A stretch of 64,000 nt of DNA from Erwinia aphidicola (GCF_024169515.1 NZ_JAMKCQ010000001.1:4030001-4094000); one strand, 5' to 3'. Shown: positions 45,005 through 54,664, numbered from the stretch's first letter. Notes: generated from the sequence alone by a model not told the origin. Program-made: numbers and translations.

Positions 45005-45970
45005 ATGCCGCTGATAGCCACGCTGCTGCACCAGATACTGATTGCCATGCCGCTGTTTGTCCTGATTGCACTGGGCTGGCTGCTGGTGCGCTGGCGTCAC
45101 TGGCCGGAAAGCATTACCGAAGCAATTAACCGCCTGGTGTTTCGCGTCGCGCTTCCGGCGATGCTGTTCCGCCTGATGTGCGACTTCAGTAAGGGCCCGC
45201 CGGTTGATGGCCGCCTGCTGATTGCCTTTTTCGGCGGCTGCCTGCTGGTGTTCGCACTGGGTAGGGTAGTTGCTTCACGCCTGTTTAAGCTTGATGGCAT
45301 TGCCGGTTCAGTATTCGCGCTGGGCGGAATTTTTTCCAATAATGTGCTGCTCGGCTTGCCCATTGCCCGCGTCATGCTGGGGGATGCGGCTATCCCATCG
45401 GTTGCGCTGGTGCTGGTGTTCAACGGCCTGATCCTGTGGACGCTGGCAACGGTTTCGGTAGAGTGGTTTAAGCACGGCGCGCTGAATCTCAAAGGCTTTG
45501 GTAATACCGCGAAAAGCGTGCTTAAAAATCCGCTGATTATCGGCATCCTTTCCGGCACCGCGTTTAGCCTGAGCGGGCTGCCGCTGCCGCAAATGGTTGA
45601 CCAGCCTGTCACCATGCTCGGCCAGATCGCCGTGCCGCTGGCGCTGGTCGCGCTGGGGATGAGCCTGGCCGGCTACCGCATCAAAGAAGGGCTGGCCATC
45701 AGCTACGCGCTAAGCACCATCAAGCTGATTGTCCAGCCGCTGGTAGTCTGGGGGCTGGCATGGGCGATCGGGCTGCCGCCGCTGGAGAGCAAAGTGGTGG
45801 TGCTGCTGGCTTCGATGTCGGTCGGGGTCAATGTCTACCTGATGTCGCAGCAGTTCAACGCGCTGACCGGCCCGGCGGCTACCAGCATGCTGCTCACCAC
45901 GCTGTTTTCCGCGCTGACCACGCCGCTGTTTATGCTGTTGATGGAGCTGGCCTATCACGGCAAAGCGTGA
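45005..45970 (+). CDS. AEC family transporter (auxin efflux carrier-like)
   Basis: 321 residues, ten predicted helices in two five-helix repeats. Characteristic stretches: LVFRVALPAMLFRLMCDF, GGIFSNNVLLGLPIARVMLGDAA with the family's N-N-xxxG-P element, and LALVALGMSLAGYRIK. Prokaryotic members move malonate, malate or other carboxylates. An AGACGGAG ribosome binding site precedes the ATG. Substrate unknown. Confidence 0.9.
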   Translation: MPLIATLLHQILIAMPLFVLIALGWLLVRWRHWPESITEAINRLVFRVALPAMLFRLMCDFSKGPPVDGRLLIAFFGGCLLVFALGRVVASRLFKLDGIAGSVFALGGIFSNNVLLGLPIARVMLGDAAIPSVALVLVFNGLILWTLATVSVEWFKHGALNLKGFGNTAKSVLKNPLIIGILSGTAFSLSGLPLPQMVDQPVTMLGQIAVPLALVALGMSLAGYRIKEGLAISYALSTIKLIVQPLVVWGLAWAIGLPPLESKVVVLLASMSVGVNVYLMSQQFNALTGPAATSMLLTTLFSALTTPLFMLLMELAYHGKA

Positions 45971-46091
45971 TGGATGTTACGGAATCGTTAAAATCAGATT
46001 GCATTCAAACCGTTCATTTCATTAACCTCCAAATGCGGTTGTGATGTTTCATTTTATCCACCGCAGTCACCTTTGCCTCTGGAGAATAATA

Positions 46092-47009
46092 ATGAAACAT
46101 TTTAAAAAACTGCTGCTGGTGGCCGCGTTAAGCTGCTCCGCTTCCTCACTGGCCGAAACCATTGGCGTGTCGATGGCCTATTTCGACCAGAACTTTCTTA
46201 CCATTATCCGCCAGGCGATTGATAAAGAGGCCAAAGAGCGCGGCATCAAGGTGCAGTTTGAGGACGCGCGCGGCGATGTCGGGCGCCAGACCGACCAGGT
46301 GCAGAGTTTTATCAGCGCCGGGGTGGATGCGATCATTGTTGATCCGGTCAATTCAGCCGGAACTCCCGTTATGACCCGGCTGGTTACCCAGGCTAAAATC
46401 CCGCTGGTCTATGTTAACCGTACGCCGGGCGACCCGAAACTGCCACCGGGCGTGGTGTTTGTCGGCTCCGATGAGAAGCAGTCGGGTACTTTGCAGATGG
46501 AACAGCTGGCAAAACTCGCCAACTATCAGGGCAAAGTTGGCATTATGATCGGTAACCTGACCGATGCCGGGGCACTGCAGCGCACCAAAGACGTTGAGCA
46601 GGTGGTCGCAAAGTACCCGAAAATGAAAGTTGTGCAGAAGCAGACGGCGAACTATTCACGTAGCGAGGGCATGGACCTGATGCTCAGCTGGCTGAGCAAC
46701 GGCGAAGAGATTGATATCGTCGCCGCCAACAATGATGAAATGGCGATTGGCGCTGCGATGGCGCTGCAGCAGTCAGGCATTAAACAGAATAAAGTGCTGG
46801 TTGGCGGCATTGATGCCACGCCGGATGGTCTGAAAGCGCTGGCCAGCGGCAAGATGCAGGTCACCGTATTTCAGGACGCTGTTGGCCAGGGCAAAGCCTC
46901 GGTAGATGTCGCCCAGCGTATGATCAAAGGCGAAAAGCTGGATTCTTACCACTGGATCCCCTTCGAGCTGGTGACGCCGGAAAACATGAAGCAGTACGAG
47001 AATAAATAG
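46092..47009 (+). CDS. Periplasmic sugar-binding protein, RbsB-like (orphan)
   Basis: 305 residues from the ATG at 46092 with GGAGAATAATA upstream. Signal peptide KHFKKLLLVAALSCSASSLAE, then the Peripla_BP_4 fold: IGVSMAYFDQNFLTIIRQAID, SFISAGVDAIIVDPVN, PLVYVNRTPGD, VAANNDEMAIGAAMALQQSGI and LVGGIDATPDGLKALASGKM. Ribose, xylose, inositol or similar sugars are the usual ligands. No CUT2 permease or ATPase gene is adjacent, so it either serves a distant transporter or a chemoreceptor. Confidence 0.92.
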   Translation: MKHFKKLLLVAALSCSASSLAETIGVSMAYFDQNFLTIIRQAIDKEAKERGIKVQFEDARGDVGRQTDQVQSFISAGVDAIIVDPVNSAGTPVMTRLVTQAKIPLVYVNRTPGDPKLPPGVVFVGSDEKQSGTLQMEQLAKLANYQGKVGIMIGNLTDAGALQRTKDVEQVVAKYPKMKVVQKQTANYSRSEGMDLMLSWLSNGEEIDIVAANNDEMAIGAAMALQQSGIKQNKVLVGGIDATPDGLKALASGKMQVTVFQDAVGQGKASVDVAQRMIKGEKLDSYHWIPFELVTPENMKQYENK

Positions 47010-47105
47010 CCATAACGGCAAAATCTGGCGGGAATAGCGCAGCTGCTGGCTTTCTCGCCACGCTTTTCTCTACGCCCCACATCCTGGCTTTGCTAAACTA
47101 CGCCC

Positions 47106-47567
47106 ATGAACAAAAAACTTCTTATTGCCGCGATCTTCGCGATTGCCGCCGCGGCGGCCGGGCTGCATCATCCGGCGAAACCGCCGACTTCATCAACACA
47201 ATCCACTCCGACTGCGCGTCAGGGTGCCAACGATATCAGTACGCTTACCGCTCAGCAGCGAGTGGCGGACTATCTGCAACAGCATCAGCGGCTGCCGGAC
47301 TACTACCTGCGCAAAGGTGAGGCGCGTAAACTGGGCTGGGACCCGTCAAAAGGTAACCTGTGCAACGTGCTGCCGGGGCGGGCCATCGGTGGCGATCGCT
47401 TCAGCAACCGCGAAGGGGGGCTGCCAGATAAAGCAGGGCGCCGCTGGTTCGAAGCCGACGTCAATTATCAGTGCGGGCGGCGCGGCAGCGATCGCATGCT
47501 CTACTCGAGCGATGGCCTGATTTACGTGACGAGCGACCATTACCGCCATTTTCAGCAGGTAAATTAA
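47106..47567 (+). CDS. Secreted barnase-type guanyl-specific ribonuclease
   Basis: 153 residues: signal peptide (about 1-19), a Thr/Ser-rich linker to about 45, then a full barnase domain. It aligns with Bacillus barnase through GVADYL..LP.NY.TK.EA..LGW and SKGNL..V.PG..IGGD.FSNREG.LP.K.GR.W.EAD.NY. The catalytic Glu, Arg and His correspond to E116, R130 and H145; K70, R102 and R126 match barnase Lys27, Arg59 and Arg83. Expected to cleave RNA after G. The immediately following gene encodes its probable inhibitor. Confidence 0.95.
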   Translation: MNKKLLIAAIFAIAAAAAGLHHPAKPPTSSTQSTPTARQGANDISTLTAQQRVADYLQQHQRLPDYYLRKGEARKLGWDPSKGNLCNVLPGRAIGGDRFSNREGGLPDKAGRRWFEADVNYQCGRRGSDRMLYSSDGLIYVTSDHYRHFQQVN

Positions 47568-47568
47568 T

Positions 47569-47835
47569 ATGCAACTGGTGAGTTTTGACTTACAGCAGGT
47601 GGAAGATCGCGCCGACTTTTATCGTCAGTTCGCCGCCCGATTTGCGTTGAGCGAGTTCGGCAGTAATCTCGATGCCTTATGGGATGTGCTGACCGCTGGC
47701 GTGGCGCTGCCGTTGAGGATCACTCTGCGGCATCTGCACAGGCATCCTCAGCAGGCGGAACTGCAGGGCATCATTGAGGTGATGCAGGAAGCCGAACAGG
47801 AAACGGGCGGCGCATTTAGCGTACGGGTTTATTGA
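47569..47835 (+). CDS. Barstar-family ribonuclease inhibitor (YhcO-like)
   Basis: 88 residues, starting 1 nt after the RNase stop. The motif NLDALWDVLTAG places W38 and D39 at the barstar positions that plug the barnase active site, and acidic residues in VMQEAEQETG correspond to the Glu76 region. It lacks a signal peptide, so it protects the cytoplasm before the RNase is exported. Tight linkage makes a classical enzyme-immunity pair. Confidence 0.95.
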   Translation: MQLVSFDLQQVEDRADFYRQFAARFALSEFGSNLDALWDVLTAGVALPLRITLRHLHRHPQQAELQGIIEVMQEAEQETGGAFSVRVY

Positions 47836-47843
47836 GCTTCTCC

Positions 47844-47874
47844 GGGTCGACCGAAAAAAAAGGTCGACCCCTAC
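47844..47874. terminator. Palindromic terminator between barstar and srfC genes
   Basis: GGGTCGACC / GGTCGACCC around an A-tract (inverted relative to other copies), between convergent genes and within 13 nt of both stops. Confidence 0.8.
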
Positions 47875-47883
47875 GCGAAATCA

Positions 47884-50274
47884 TTATCGGCGGATCACGC
47901 TCAAAATCTTCGCCAGCCTTTCACGCTCTTCGCCGCTGATTTCGCGCGATGCCGCATACCCGGCATTCTGCACTATCATCTCATTCAGCCCCACCAGCCA
48001 GTCGTAGATATAAAACGCGGCGTGGTTATTTGGCTTCAGCGCCAGACGCGTCAGGCGCTGACCGGGCCCCAAATTAACCGTCTGTGCTTCCGGCTTGGCG
48101 AAAATCTTCTGCCCGCGATTGATGCGGCTGTCCGGGCGCTGCGCTTCCGGCAACTGCTGGAACCCCAGCCAGGCGACGAAATCACCCAGCACGCTCAGCG
48201 CACGCGACACCTGACGATCGGCGATCTGCTCAGCGGGCAGGCCCGCCGCATCGCTGTCGGCCAGAATGCGCAGCAGCGCCGCTTCAATCTCCTGGCGTAC
48301 GCTGGCGGTGATCAGCTCTTCGGTCAGCATCTCCAGCGTCGGTTTGGTCACGCCAAGCAGCTCCAGCAGCGGGCCGTTATCCGGCAGCAGGCGTAGCTGA
48401 TTGATCCAGTGGCGATAGACGTTCTGGGAAAATTCGGCTTCCTGATCCACCACCGGCGCGCTGTGATAGCTGGTCTGTACCGCCGTCAGCGGCTCATCGC
48501 TCAGCAGATCGATAGTCATACCAATGCCAAACGGATCGTCCTCGGAGATGCTGTACTCGTCAGCGGCAGTTCGCTCACTGCGCTGATACTGGCGCTGCAG
48601 GAACAGGTGACGCAGGGTATCGCGCACCGGCACCAGGCGCTCCAGCAGTTCGCCGTGCACGCCGGTGCGGGTCTGAAGCGCTTTCAGCAGCGTTTCGGCG
48701 GTGCGCAGGCGCTCGGCCGGATCTTCACCTTCCGCCGCCTGATACCAGCGCCCGAGCAGGTTTTCACTCAGCTCGCGCTGGATCTCGGCGCGGCAGGCGG
48801 CAATGCGCTCCAGCTTGCTGTCACGACGCACTTCATTGACCAGGTACCCGGCCATACGCTGCACGCCTTTTTCATCCATCGCCAGCATGGCACCCCAGGC
48901 ATCGCCCGGATTGCCCACGTAGCGCTGCACTGCCGCATCGTGGTTGTGGCCGTGGGTAATGCGTTGATCAAACGGCGTCATCGCCCAGATCAGCCCAGGC
49001 TTGCGGCCGCTGCGCTGCACGCTGGTTTCGCCCTGAGTTTGCTTCACCCAGAAGTCGAGCAGGCGGCCAACGTGGCGCGTTTCATTACGGTGTGCCGACG
49101 CGCTGCACACCAGCAGATGAGTGACATCCTGCTGTACCGCCGCACGCTGCAGCAGGAATGGGCGCCGCGCCTGCAGGAAGCTCAGCGCCAGCGCATGCTG
49201 ATCGTCGTCCGGCAGCACCGGCAGGCTGACAAAACCAGGGTAATCGAGCAGGTCGACTTCGCTAAACAGCTCCTCGCGCGGCGCGCTGTAGAGCGGCAGC
49301 AGTACTTCGCGGCTTAGCAGCGTCAGTTCTGCCAGCGCCACGCTGACCGGGGCCAGAGAACGGCCACCGTGGCGCGGTACCACCTGCAGCGTCAAATCGA
49401 CGGTGGCATTAAACTGGCTGACGCCGGAGCTGTTAAGCAGGCTGTACGAGGGTTCGTCCAGCACGCTGAGCGGGGCCAGAACGTCGCCCACGCAGGAGAG
49501 GTGGTGCAGCACGTGCGCCAGCTGGCGATACAGTGCCGTCAGCTGGCGATCCTCGCCCCACAACAGGGAGAACAGGCGGGCGCGGTCGTCCACGCCGAGG
49601 AACGGAGCCTGCTCCACCGCCTGCGGCCAGAAATGGCTCTCCAGCGCGCTGTTGCGCGCCAGGCTGAAATGCAGGGCATCCCACAGTGCCACCATCTGAT
49701 GACGGTTGATGCCGTCAACCGCTTCCGGCTGGCGGTACATCGCCACGTTCTGCATTTTCTCGCCAAGCTGCGATTCATCAAAGGTGACAGTGTCACCCAC
49801 GCGCTGCGCATACTGGAGCGCCAGCACCGCAACCAGCTCGCTTTCACTGAGCAGAGTGAGCTGCACCGGCCAGCTGCTGTCGCTGCTCTGCTGCTGACCG
49901 CTGAAGCGTAATACCAGATTACTGGTGTGCTGCTGCGGGTTAAGCTGGCCGGCATAATCCAGCACGCTATTGCCAAATGCGCACTCCAGGCGGCCCTTGT
50001 CGCTGGCAGCCAGGGCGCCAATCAGATAAGACTTGCCCGCCTGCGCCAGACCGAACAGGCCTATTGCCGGGTTGATCGGCGTGTTGCGGGCCAGTACGCT
50101 GGCCTTGTTGTGCTGGCGCAGCAGTTTGACCGCCAGGCGATCTGCTTCCATATTCAGGCGCGGCGCCTGCTGGCGGTTATCCTCCAGCCACTCCAGCGCC
50201 TGCTCAATACCCTGCGTCAGAGCATCACGTTTTTTGTTCGCCTGGGCGGTGAGGATCTTATTTAACGATTTCAT
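47884..50274 (-). CDS. srfC: SrfC family protein (P-loop GTPase-like)
   Basis: 796 residues. A Walker A loop GLAQAGKSYLI (75-85) follows a helical N-terminus, and LLDYPGFVSLP resembles a GTPase G3 (DxxG) element around residue 343; a possible G4-like MTPFDQ follows. These suggest a large GTPase or dynamin-like protein acting on membranes or polymers. Its start overlaps the srfB stop by 4 nt. Srf proteins were named from Salmonella as SsrB-regulated factors; their biochemical role is poorly understood. Confidence 0.9.
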   Translation of the reverse strand: MKSLNKILTAQANKKRDALTQGIEQALEWLEDNRQQAPRLNMEADRLAVKLLRQHNKASVLARNTPINPAIGLFGLAQAGKSYLIGALAASDKGRLECAFGNSVLDYAGQLNPQQHTSNLVLRFSGQQQSSDSSWPVQLTLLSESELVAVLALQYAQRVGDTVTFDESQLGEKMQNVAMYRQPEAVDGINRHQMVALWDALHFSLARNSALESHFWPQAVEQAPFLGVDDRARLFSLLWGEDRQLTALYRQLAHVLHHLSCVGDVLAPLSVLDEPSYSLLNSSGVSQFNATVDLTLQVVPRHGGRSLAPVSVALAELTLLSREVLLPLYSAPREELFSEVDLLDYPGFVSLPVLPDDDQHALALSFLQARRPFLLQRAAVQQDVTHLLVCSASAHRNETRHVGRLLDFWVKQTQGETSVQRSGRKPGLIWAMTPFDQRITHGHNHDAAVQRYVGNPGDAWGAMLAMDEKGVQRMAGYLVNEVRRDSKLERIAACRAEIQRELSENLLGRWYQAAEGEDPAERLRTAETLLKALQTRTGVHGELLERLVPVRDTLRHLFLQRQYQRSERTAADEYSISEDDPFGIGMTIDLLSDEPLTAVQTSYHSAPVVDQEAEFSQNVYRHWINQLRLLPDNGPLLELLGVTKPTLEMLTEELITASVRQEIEAALLRILADSDAAGLPAEQIADRQVSRALSVLGDFVAWLGFQQLPEAQRPDSRINRGQKIFAKPEAQTVNLGPGQRLTRLALKPNNHAAFYIYDWLVGLNEMIVQNAGYAASREISGEERERLAKILSVIRR

Positions 50275-53258
50275 TTCTTGTAGACGCTCCCGCTGTCAAT
50301 CCAGTAATGCGCCATGCCCGATCCGCTGCTGGCAAGGGTGTTGAGGCGCAGACGCAGATGTTCAAGCGGCACCTGGCTGCCGTCATCAAGCGTCGCATCG
50401 GCAATATCAAAACGCTCCGGTCCGAACTCGCCAAACGGGCGGCTGACCGCCAGCTTAATGCGCAGCACTTTATCCCCGGCTACGCTGCGCGCCAGCTGCG
50501 AATCGACAATCGTCAGGGTATACAGCGGTGACGCAGGCCAGCGGTCATTGTCCAGCTGGCGGAACCCTAAGGTTAACGCGCCGCGCACCTGGAATCGGCT
50601 ACGCACTTCCAGATTAAAGTTCTGCTGGTCGAGGTCAATATCGCTGTACCAGACGTTATCCGCCGTCAGCGCGCCGGTGCCGTCGAGCATCCCGAGATAG
50701 CGAATGGTCGAGTACGGCTGGAAGTCCCCGGCCTTGAACCAGAAGTTCGCCAGGCGCAGGTCCAGCGACAGCAGGCACAGCATCGCGCCGACCGCGGCGG
50801 TAGATTTCGGGTTCTCGATTTTTCCCTGCTTGTTGAACGGATACCAGTCATTGGTGTGATAGCCGTCCAGTGAAACAATGCGGCTCACCGGCAGCGGTTG
50901 CAGGTGGCGGAACAGCGCCTGCACGCCGGGGAAGCGTGAAGGGCGGCCGGTCAGCAGCAGCACATCGCAGTCGTATACCGCCACCACTTCCGACATTGAG
51001 CGCAGGCTGTGGGTAATGTTCATGCGCGGCGAGAGGAACTCAGCGTGCAGCTTGCTGAGGCGCACAATCAGCGCCACATCGAGAATATCGAAGGCAGCCG
51101 CATCGCCCGGCAGCTCGCGCTGGATCTCGCGGTTAATATAGTCCAGCAGTTTGCTGGTCGGCGCCTGCGCCAGCAGCTCACCAAAGCGGGCATCAATCTC
51201 TGCCGTCAGGTCAAGCGGGTCGAAGGTTTCATAGGCTTCCAGCACCGCCTGGCCCAGCGGGATAAACAGCTGCAGCGTCACCTGCTGGCGCAGGGTTGAG
51301 TGCCCGTCAAGGCGGCCTTCATGACCGAACAGGCGCGTCATGACCGCTTCAGGGTTGACCATGCCAGCCTGCTTAAAGGCCGCCTGCAGCGCGGGCAGTA
51401 CGTACAGCTGAATGACGTCGAGCAGGATATCGTCGCCCGCCAGCTTAAAGCCCTCGCGGAACAGCAGGCGCGGCATAATTTTTACGTTATTCCCTACGCC
51501 GTCATCGAGGCGATATTGAGTAATTGCCAGGTCGGTGGTGCCGCCGCCAATGTCGATGGAGGCGATGCGCAGCGTCTTGCCCGCCGGTTCATCGGCAGCA
51601 CGGGCGCGGTCGGGGCGTACCATGCTGGCGAAGAAGGCTTCAGCACGGCCACCAAAGTTGACCTGGGTTTCGTTATAGAGATAAACCATCTGGCCGCAGG
51701 TGGCTTCATCCCACTCCATCTGCACCTCCGGCACCGGCACGCTGCTTTTGGCTTTATCCTCGGCGCGGGTGAAATCGTCATCCGCCGGGTGCCAGCCCAT
51801 GGCTTTCCACACCAGCGCAATGGCCTCCAGCATGCGGCGGCGGAAGATCTCACGCTCCGGCTTCGGCATGGCGGAAGGCAGGGTGAGAATGATATTACGC
51901 AGCTGGCGCGGGGCGCTGCTGTGCAGCATTTTCTGGCGCTGCATCGGGCTGTTCATCTGCAACAGCGCCTGCGCCAGAAGCTCGGACAGCATCAGGCTCA
52001 TCACCGAGCTGCGGCTGTAGTGCGGGGAGAACACCGGCAGGCGCTCATCCAGCGGTATGCTGTACAGCGGCTGGCCTTCATCATTAATCAGGTAGGTCAG
52101 CGGCAGCGCGGTCGCCAGCGGTTCCTGCTGCTGATTGCCCGGGGTACGGCTGAAGCGCCAGCCCGGCGTGTAGCTCTCTTCATCCCACAGGTAGCGGCGC
52201 GGGCTGGAGAGCCCGGTAGCACCCTCGGTGCCGAGGCGCTGCAGCGCCAGATTGCCGGCTTCGCGCCCGACGCGGACGATCGAAGGCCAGGTAAACGCCT
52301 CATCGCGGCCGCTTTCCAGCGAGAAATTCTGCTTGCCGAAGCTGGCCTGGGCGAACTCGACGCGGCTTTCAAACAGTTCGTTATACAGCGCATGGGGATG
52401 GCTGAGATTACGCATCTGTAGTTCGTAGGTGTGCTTCAGGCCCTGGTGATCGTCAACGTGATCTTCCACCATAATGCCGCAGGTGTGAGAGTTACCGACG
52501 TCGAGGATCAGATCCACGGCAATAGCCGGCTCCTGCAGCGTCGCTGCGCTGATTTTCAGCTCCGGCACTGACAGCTGCTCGCCGAGCATATGCAGGACGT
52601 TGAGATAGTGCGCCTGATACTCAAACTCGCGCAGGGCGGCTTTAATATTGACCTGCGGGCGCTGTTCAAGGGTGGAGGCGCTGTCGCTAAATACTTCGCG
52701 CAGCCAGCCGTCAATCCAGGTGTGGTCAAGGAACTCGCCCAGCTCGTCGCTGCGGTGGGCCAGCGCGAAATTGACGCCGTTCTTCACATCATTTTCATTC
52801 AGCGCCAGCGACTCATCTTCGCCATCGGCCCAGACTTTGGTGTCAAACGCCAGCACGATGCGGTGGGTATGGCCGCTGGCATCCGGTTTATCCAGCGCCA
52901 CCACCTGGACGCGCGCCCAGTTATCCGGGCCGCCGATAAAGGTGCGCGGCGGGTTGAAGCGGAAGAACGGCAGCGGCAGCCACTGGCCGCACAGCAGGCT
53001 GAGCGACTGCGCCAGCGGGAAACTGAACTCCGGCTTGACCACTTCGGCTGGGGTGCCCGCCGCCTGCGGCAGCAGGTACTTGGCGCTGGGCGCGTGATAG
53101 TTCAGGCGCAGCAGCGGGCCATTCGCGGTCTGGCGGACAAATTTACCCGGCCAGTCGTTGTTCAGGTCCGGCGTCAGCGCAAAGTCGAGGAACTGGATAC
53201 CACTGTTCTGGACCAGCGTCATATTGGGTTTGAAATCAGCAATCGTCGCCAGCATCAT
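50271..53258 (-). CDS. srfB: SrfB family protein with actin/Hsp70-like ATPase motifs
   Basis: 995 residues. Two glycine-rich phosphate loops of the actin/Hsp70 fold are visible: VDLILDVGNSHTCGIMV (about 249-263) and IASIDIGGGTTDLAI (about 565-579); LLLTGRPSRFPGVQALF later resembles the adenosine motif. It is coupled by a 1-nt overlap to srfA and a 4-nt overlap to srfC, implying a stoichiometric complex. No signal peptide or membrane segment, so it should be cytoplasmic. Confidence 0.92.
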   Translation of the reverse strand: MMLATIADFKPNMTLVQNSGIQFLDFALTPDLNNDWPGKFVRQTANGPLLRLNYHAPSAKYLLPQAAGTPAEVVKPEFSFPLAQSLSLLCGQWLPLPFFRFNPPRTFIGGPDNWARVQVVALDKPDASGHTHRIVLAFDTKVWADGEDESLALNENDVKNGVNFALAHRSDELGEFLDHTWIDGWLREVFSDSASTLEQRPQVNIKAALREFEYQAHYLNVLHMLGEQLSVPELKISAATLQEPAIAVDLILDVGNSHTCGIMVEDHVDDHQGLKHTYELQMRNLSHPHALYNELFESRVEFAQASFGKQNFSLESGRDEAFTWPSIVRVGREAGNLALQRLGTEGATGLSSPRRYLWDEESYTPGWRFSRTPGNQQQEPLATALPLTYLINDEGQPLYSIPLDERLPVFSPHYSRSSVMSLMLSELLAQALLQMNSPMQRQKMLHSSAPRQLRNIILTLPSAMPKPEREIFRRRMLEAIALVWKAMGWHPADDDFTRAEDKAKSSVPVPEVQMEWDEATCGQMVYLYNETQVNFGGRAEAFFASMVRPDRARAADEPAGKTLRIASIDIGGGTTDLAITQYRLDDGVGNNVKIMPRLLFREGFKLAGDDILLDVIQLYVLPALQAAFKQAGMVNPEAVMTRLFGHEGRLDGHSTLRQQVTLQLFIPLGQAVLEAYETFDPLDLTAEIDARFGELLAQAPTSKLLDYINREIQRELPGDAAAFDILDVALIVRLSKLHAEFLSPRMNITHSLRSMSEVVAVYDCDVLLLTGRPSRFPGVQALFRHLQPLPVSRIVSLDGYHTNDWYPFNKQGKIENPKSTAAVGAMLCLLSLDLRLANFWFKAGDFQPYSTIRYLGMLDGTGALTADNVWYSDIDLDQQNFNLEVRSRFQVRGALTLGFRQLDNDRWPASPLYTLTIVDSQLARSVAGDKVLRIKLAVSRPFGEFGPERFDIADATLDDGSQVPLEHLRLRLNTLASSGSGMAHYWIDSGSVYKK

Positions 53259-54664
53259 TATTTACTCTCACGCTTCATGGTCATCGGCAGCACCGTGTCG
53301 GCATTGTAGCTGCCGCTGCACTCGGCAGGCCCGCTCAGGCCCTGTTTACACACCAGTTCCGGCATCTGATAGCGCGAACCATCGCTGCATCGCGCTTTCG
53401 TGCGGCTGTTAATCACCAGGTTGCCGGAGGACATCAGCCCGGCGAATACCTCGACCTTACAGCTAACGCCGTCGCCCTGGGTGATCCGCGCCGTCCCTTT
53501 GCCATTTTTCAGCTGATATTTCAGCATCGGCGGGGTGCCGGTCGGCAGATTTTTCTGCACCAGTACGCGCCAGTTACCGTTAAGGAATTTGGTCGAGCCA
53601 ATTTTGACCGCATCGGCAGGCAGCACCAGATCGTCTTTCGCCACCGGGCGCGCGTCTGCGACAGCTTCCACCGCCGGTTCAGCCGCGGTCGCTGCTGCCG
53701 GGGCCGCAGCGGGTGTAACGGCAGCCGGGGCGATAATCGCCGGTGCCAGTGGCAGAGTAGGTGCAGCAGCCGGAGCGACCGGTGCGGCTGGCGCATTCGC
53801 AGCTTGCGGTGCGGCAGGCTCGGGCTGTGCGGCGGGTTCAGGCGCTTTCACCTCTTCAGGCGCTTTATCGCTACAGCTTTTCAGCTGCACGCCAAAGGCA
53901 ATCAGCAGCACCACGGCCGGAACAACCCAGCTGTAGCGCAGCCAGGCTTTCATCGGTGGTTTTGCCGCAGGCGTAGCGGGGACCGCCGGGGCCGGCTCAG
54001 GTGCGATTGCCTCCGGCTCGTCAATAATTTCCAACGGCGGAATAGTGGGCATCACTCGCGGCGCGGCGGCGGGTTCAGGGGTAATCAGCGGAGCAATCAC
54101 CGGCGAGACCGTAGCCGCAGCGGGTGCAGGGGCTGCCGCGACGGGCGCAAGGCGCGACAGGCCGAGCTGCGGCTCATCATCTTCCACTGCGCGCAGGCAG
54201 TCGAAAGCGTCCTGGCGGGATTTTTTATCCAGGCTGACAAAGCCCCAGAAGGTGATCACCGGCTTGCCGCCCACCAGGTAGACATAGTTCTGGTCGGGGA
54301 ACTGTAACGCCTTGCTCAGCAGGGCGCCGAACAGCTTCTGGCTCGGCTTATCGGACTGCTGGGCGCGGTCGCTAATCTCTGCCAGCGTGCTCTGGCAGGC
54401 GAGCAGGTCATTCAGCGCTGCCTTGCGTGCGCTGTTGCTGGCGGCGGCCCACGAACTGACTTTGCCATTCACCGGCGAGTACCAGTCCAGGCGGTCGCCC
54501 GCGTCGTTAGGCTGCGGGATCGCCAGGCAGTCGGCCAGCGCAGACTGTTTTCTCAGGCGCAGGGTTTCGCGCAGTTGCAGAGCGGAGAGATAGACCGGTT
54601 GCCCGTTCTCCCCCAGAGCGAGCACAGCATCAAGATTGCCACTGCGTAAGAAGATTTTTGCCAC
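53258..54664 (-). CDS. srfA: SrfA family protein, single-pass membrane component
   Basis: 468 residues; GTG start with AAGG upstream. An N-terminal soluble domain (about 1-170) is followed by a long Ala/Pro-rich stretch, one transmembrane helix (about 241-261: WLRYSWVVPAVVLLIAFGVQL), a second Ala/Pro-rich linker (about 268-345) and a C-terminal domain with several cysteines (GDGVSCKVEVF, ARCSDGSRYQMPELVCKQG, AECSG) that is probably periplasmic and disulfide-bonded. First gene of srfABC. It may transmit a signal between the periplasm and the SrfB/SrfC ATPase-GTPase pair. Confidence 0.9.
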   Translation of the reverse strand: MAKIFLRSGNLDAVLALGENGQPVYLSALQLRETLRLRKQSALADCLAIPQPNDAGDRLDWYSPVNGKVSSWAAASNSARKAALNDLLACQSTLAEISDRAQQSDKPSQKLFGALLSKALQFPDQNYVYLVGGKPVITFWGFVSLDKKSRQDAFDCLRAVEDDEPQLGLSRLAPVAAAPAPAAATVSPVIAPLITPEPAAAPRVMPTIPPLEIIDEPEAIAPEPAPAVPATPAAKPPMKAWLRYSWVVPAVVLLIAFGVQLKSCSDKAPEEVKAPEPAAQPEPAAPQAANAPAAPVAPAAAPTLPLAPAIIAPAAVTPAAAPAAATAAEPAVEAVADARPVAKDDLVLPADAVKIGSTKFLNGNWRVLVQKNLPTGTPPMLKYQLKNGKGTARITQGDGVSCKVEVFAGLMSSGNLVINSRTKARCSDGSRYQMPELVCKQGLSGPAECSGSYNADTVLPMTMKRESK

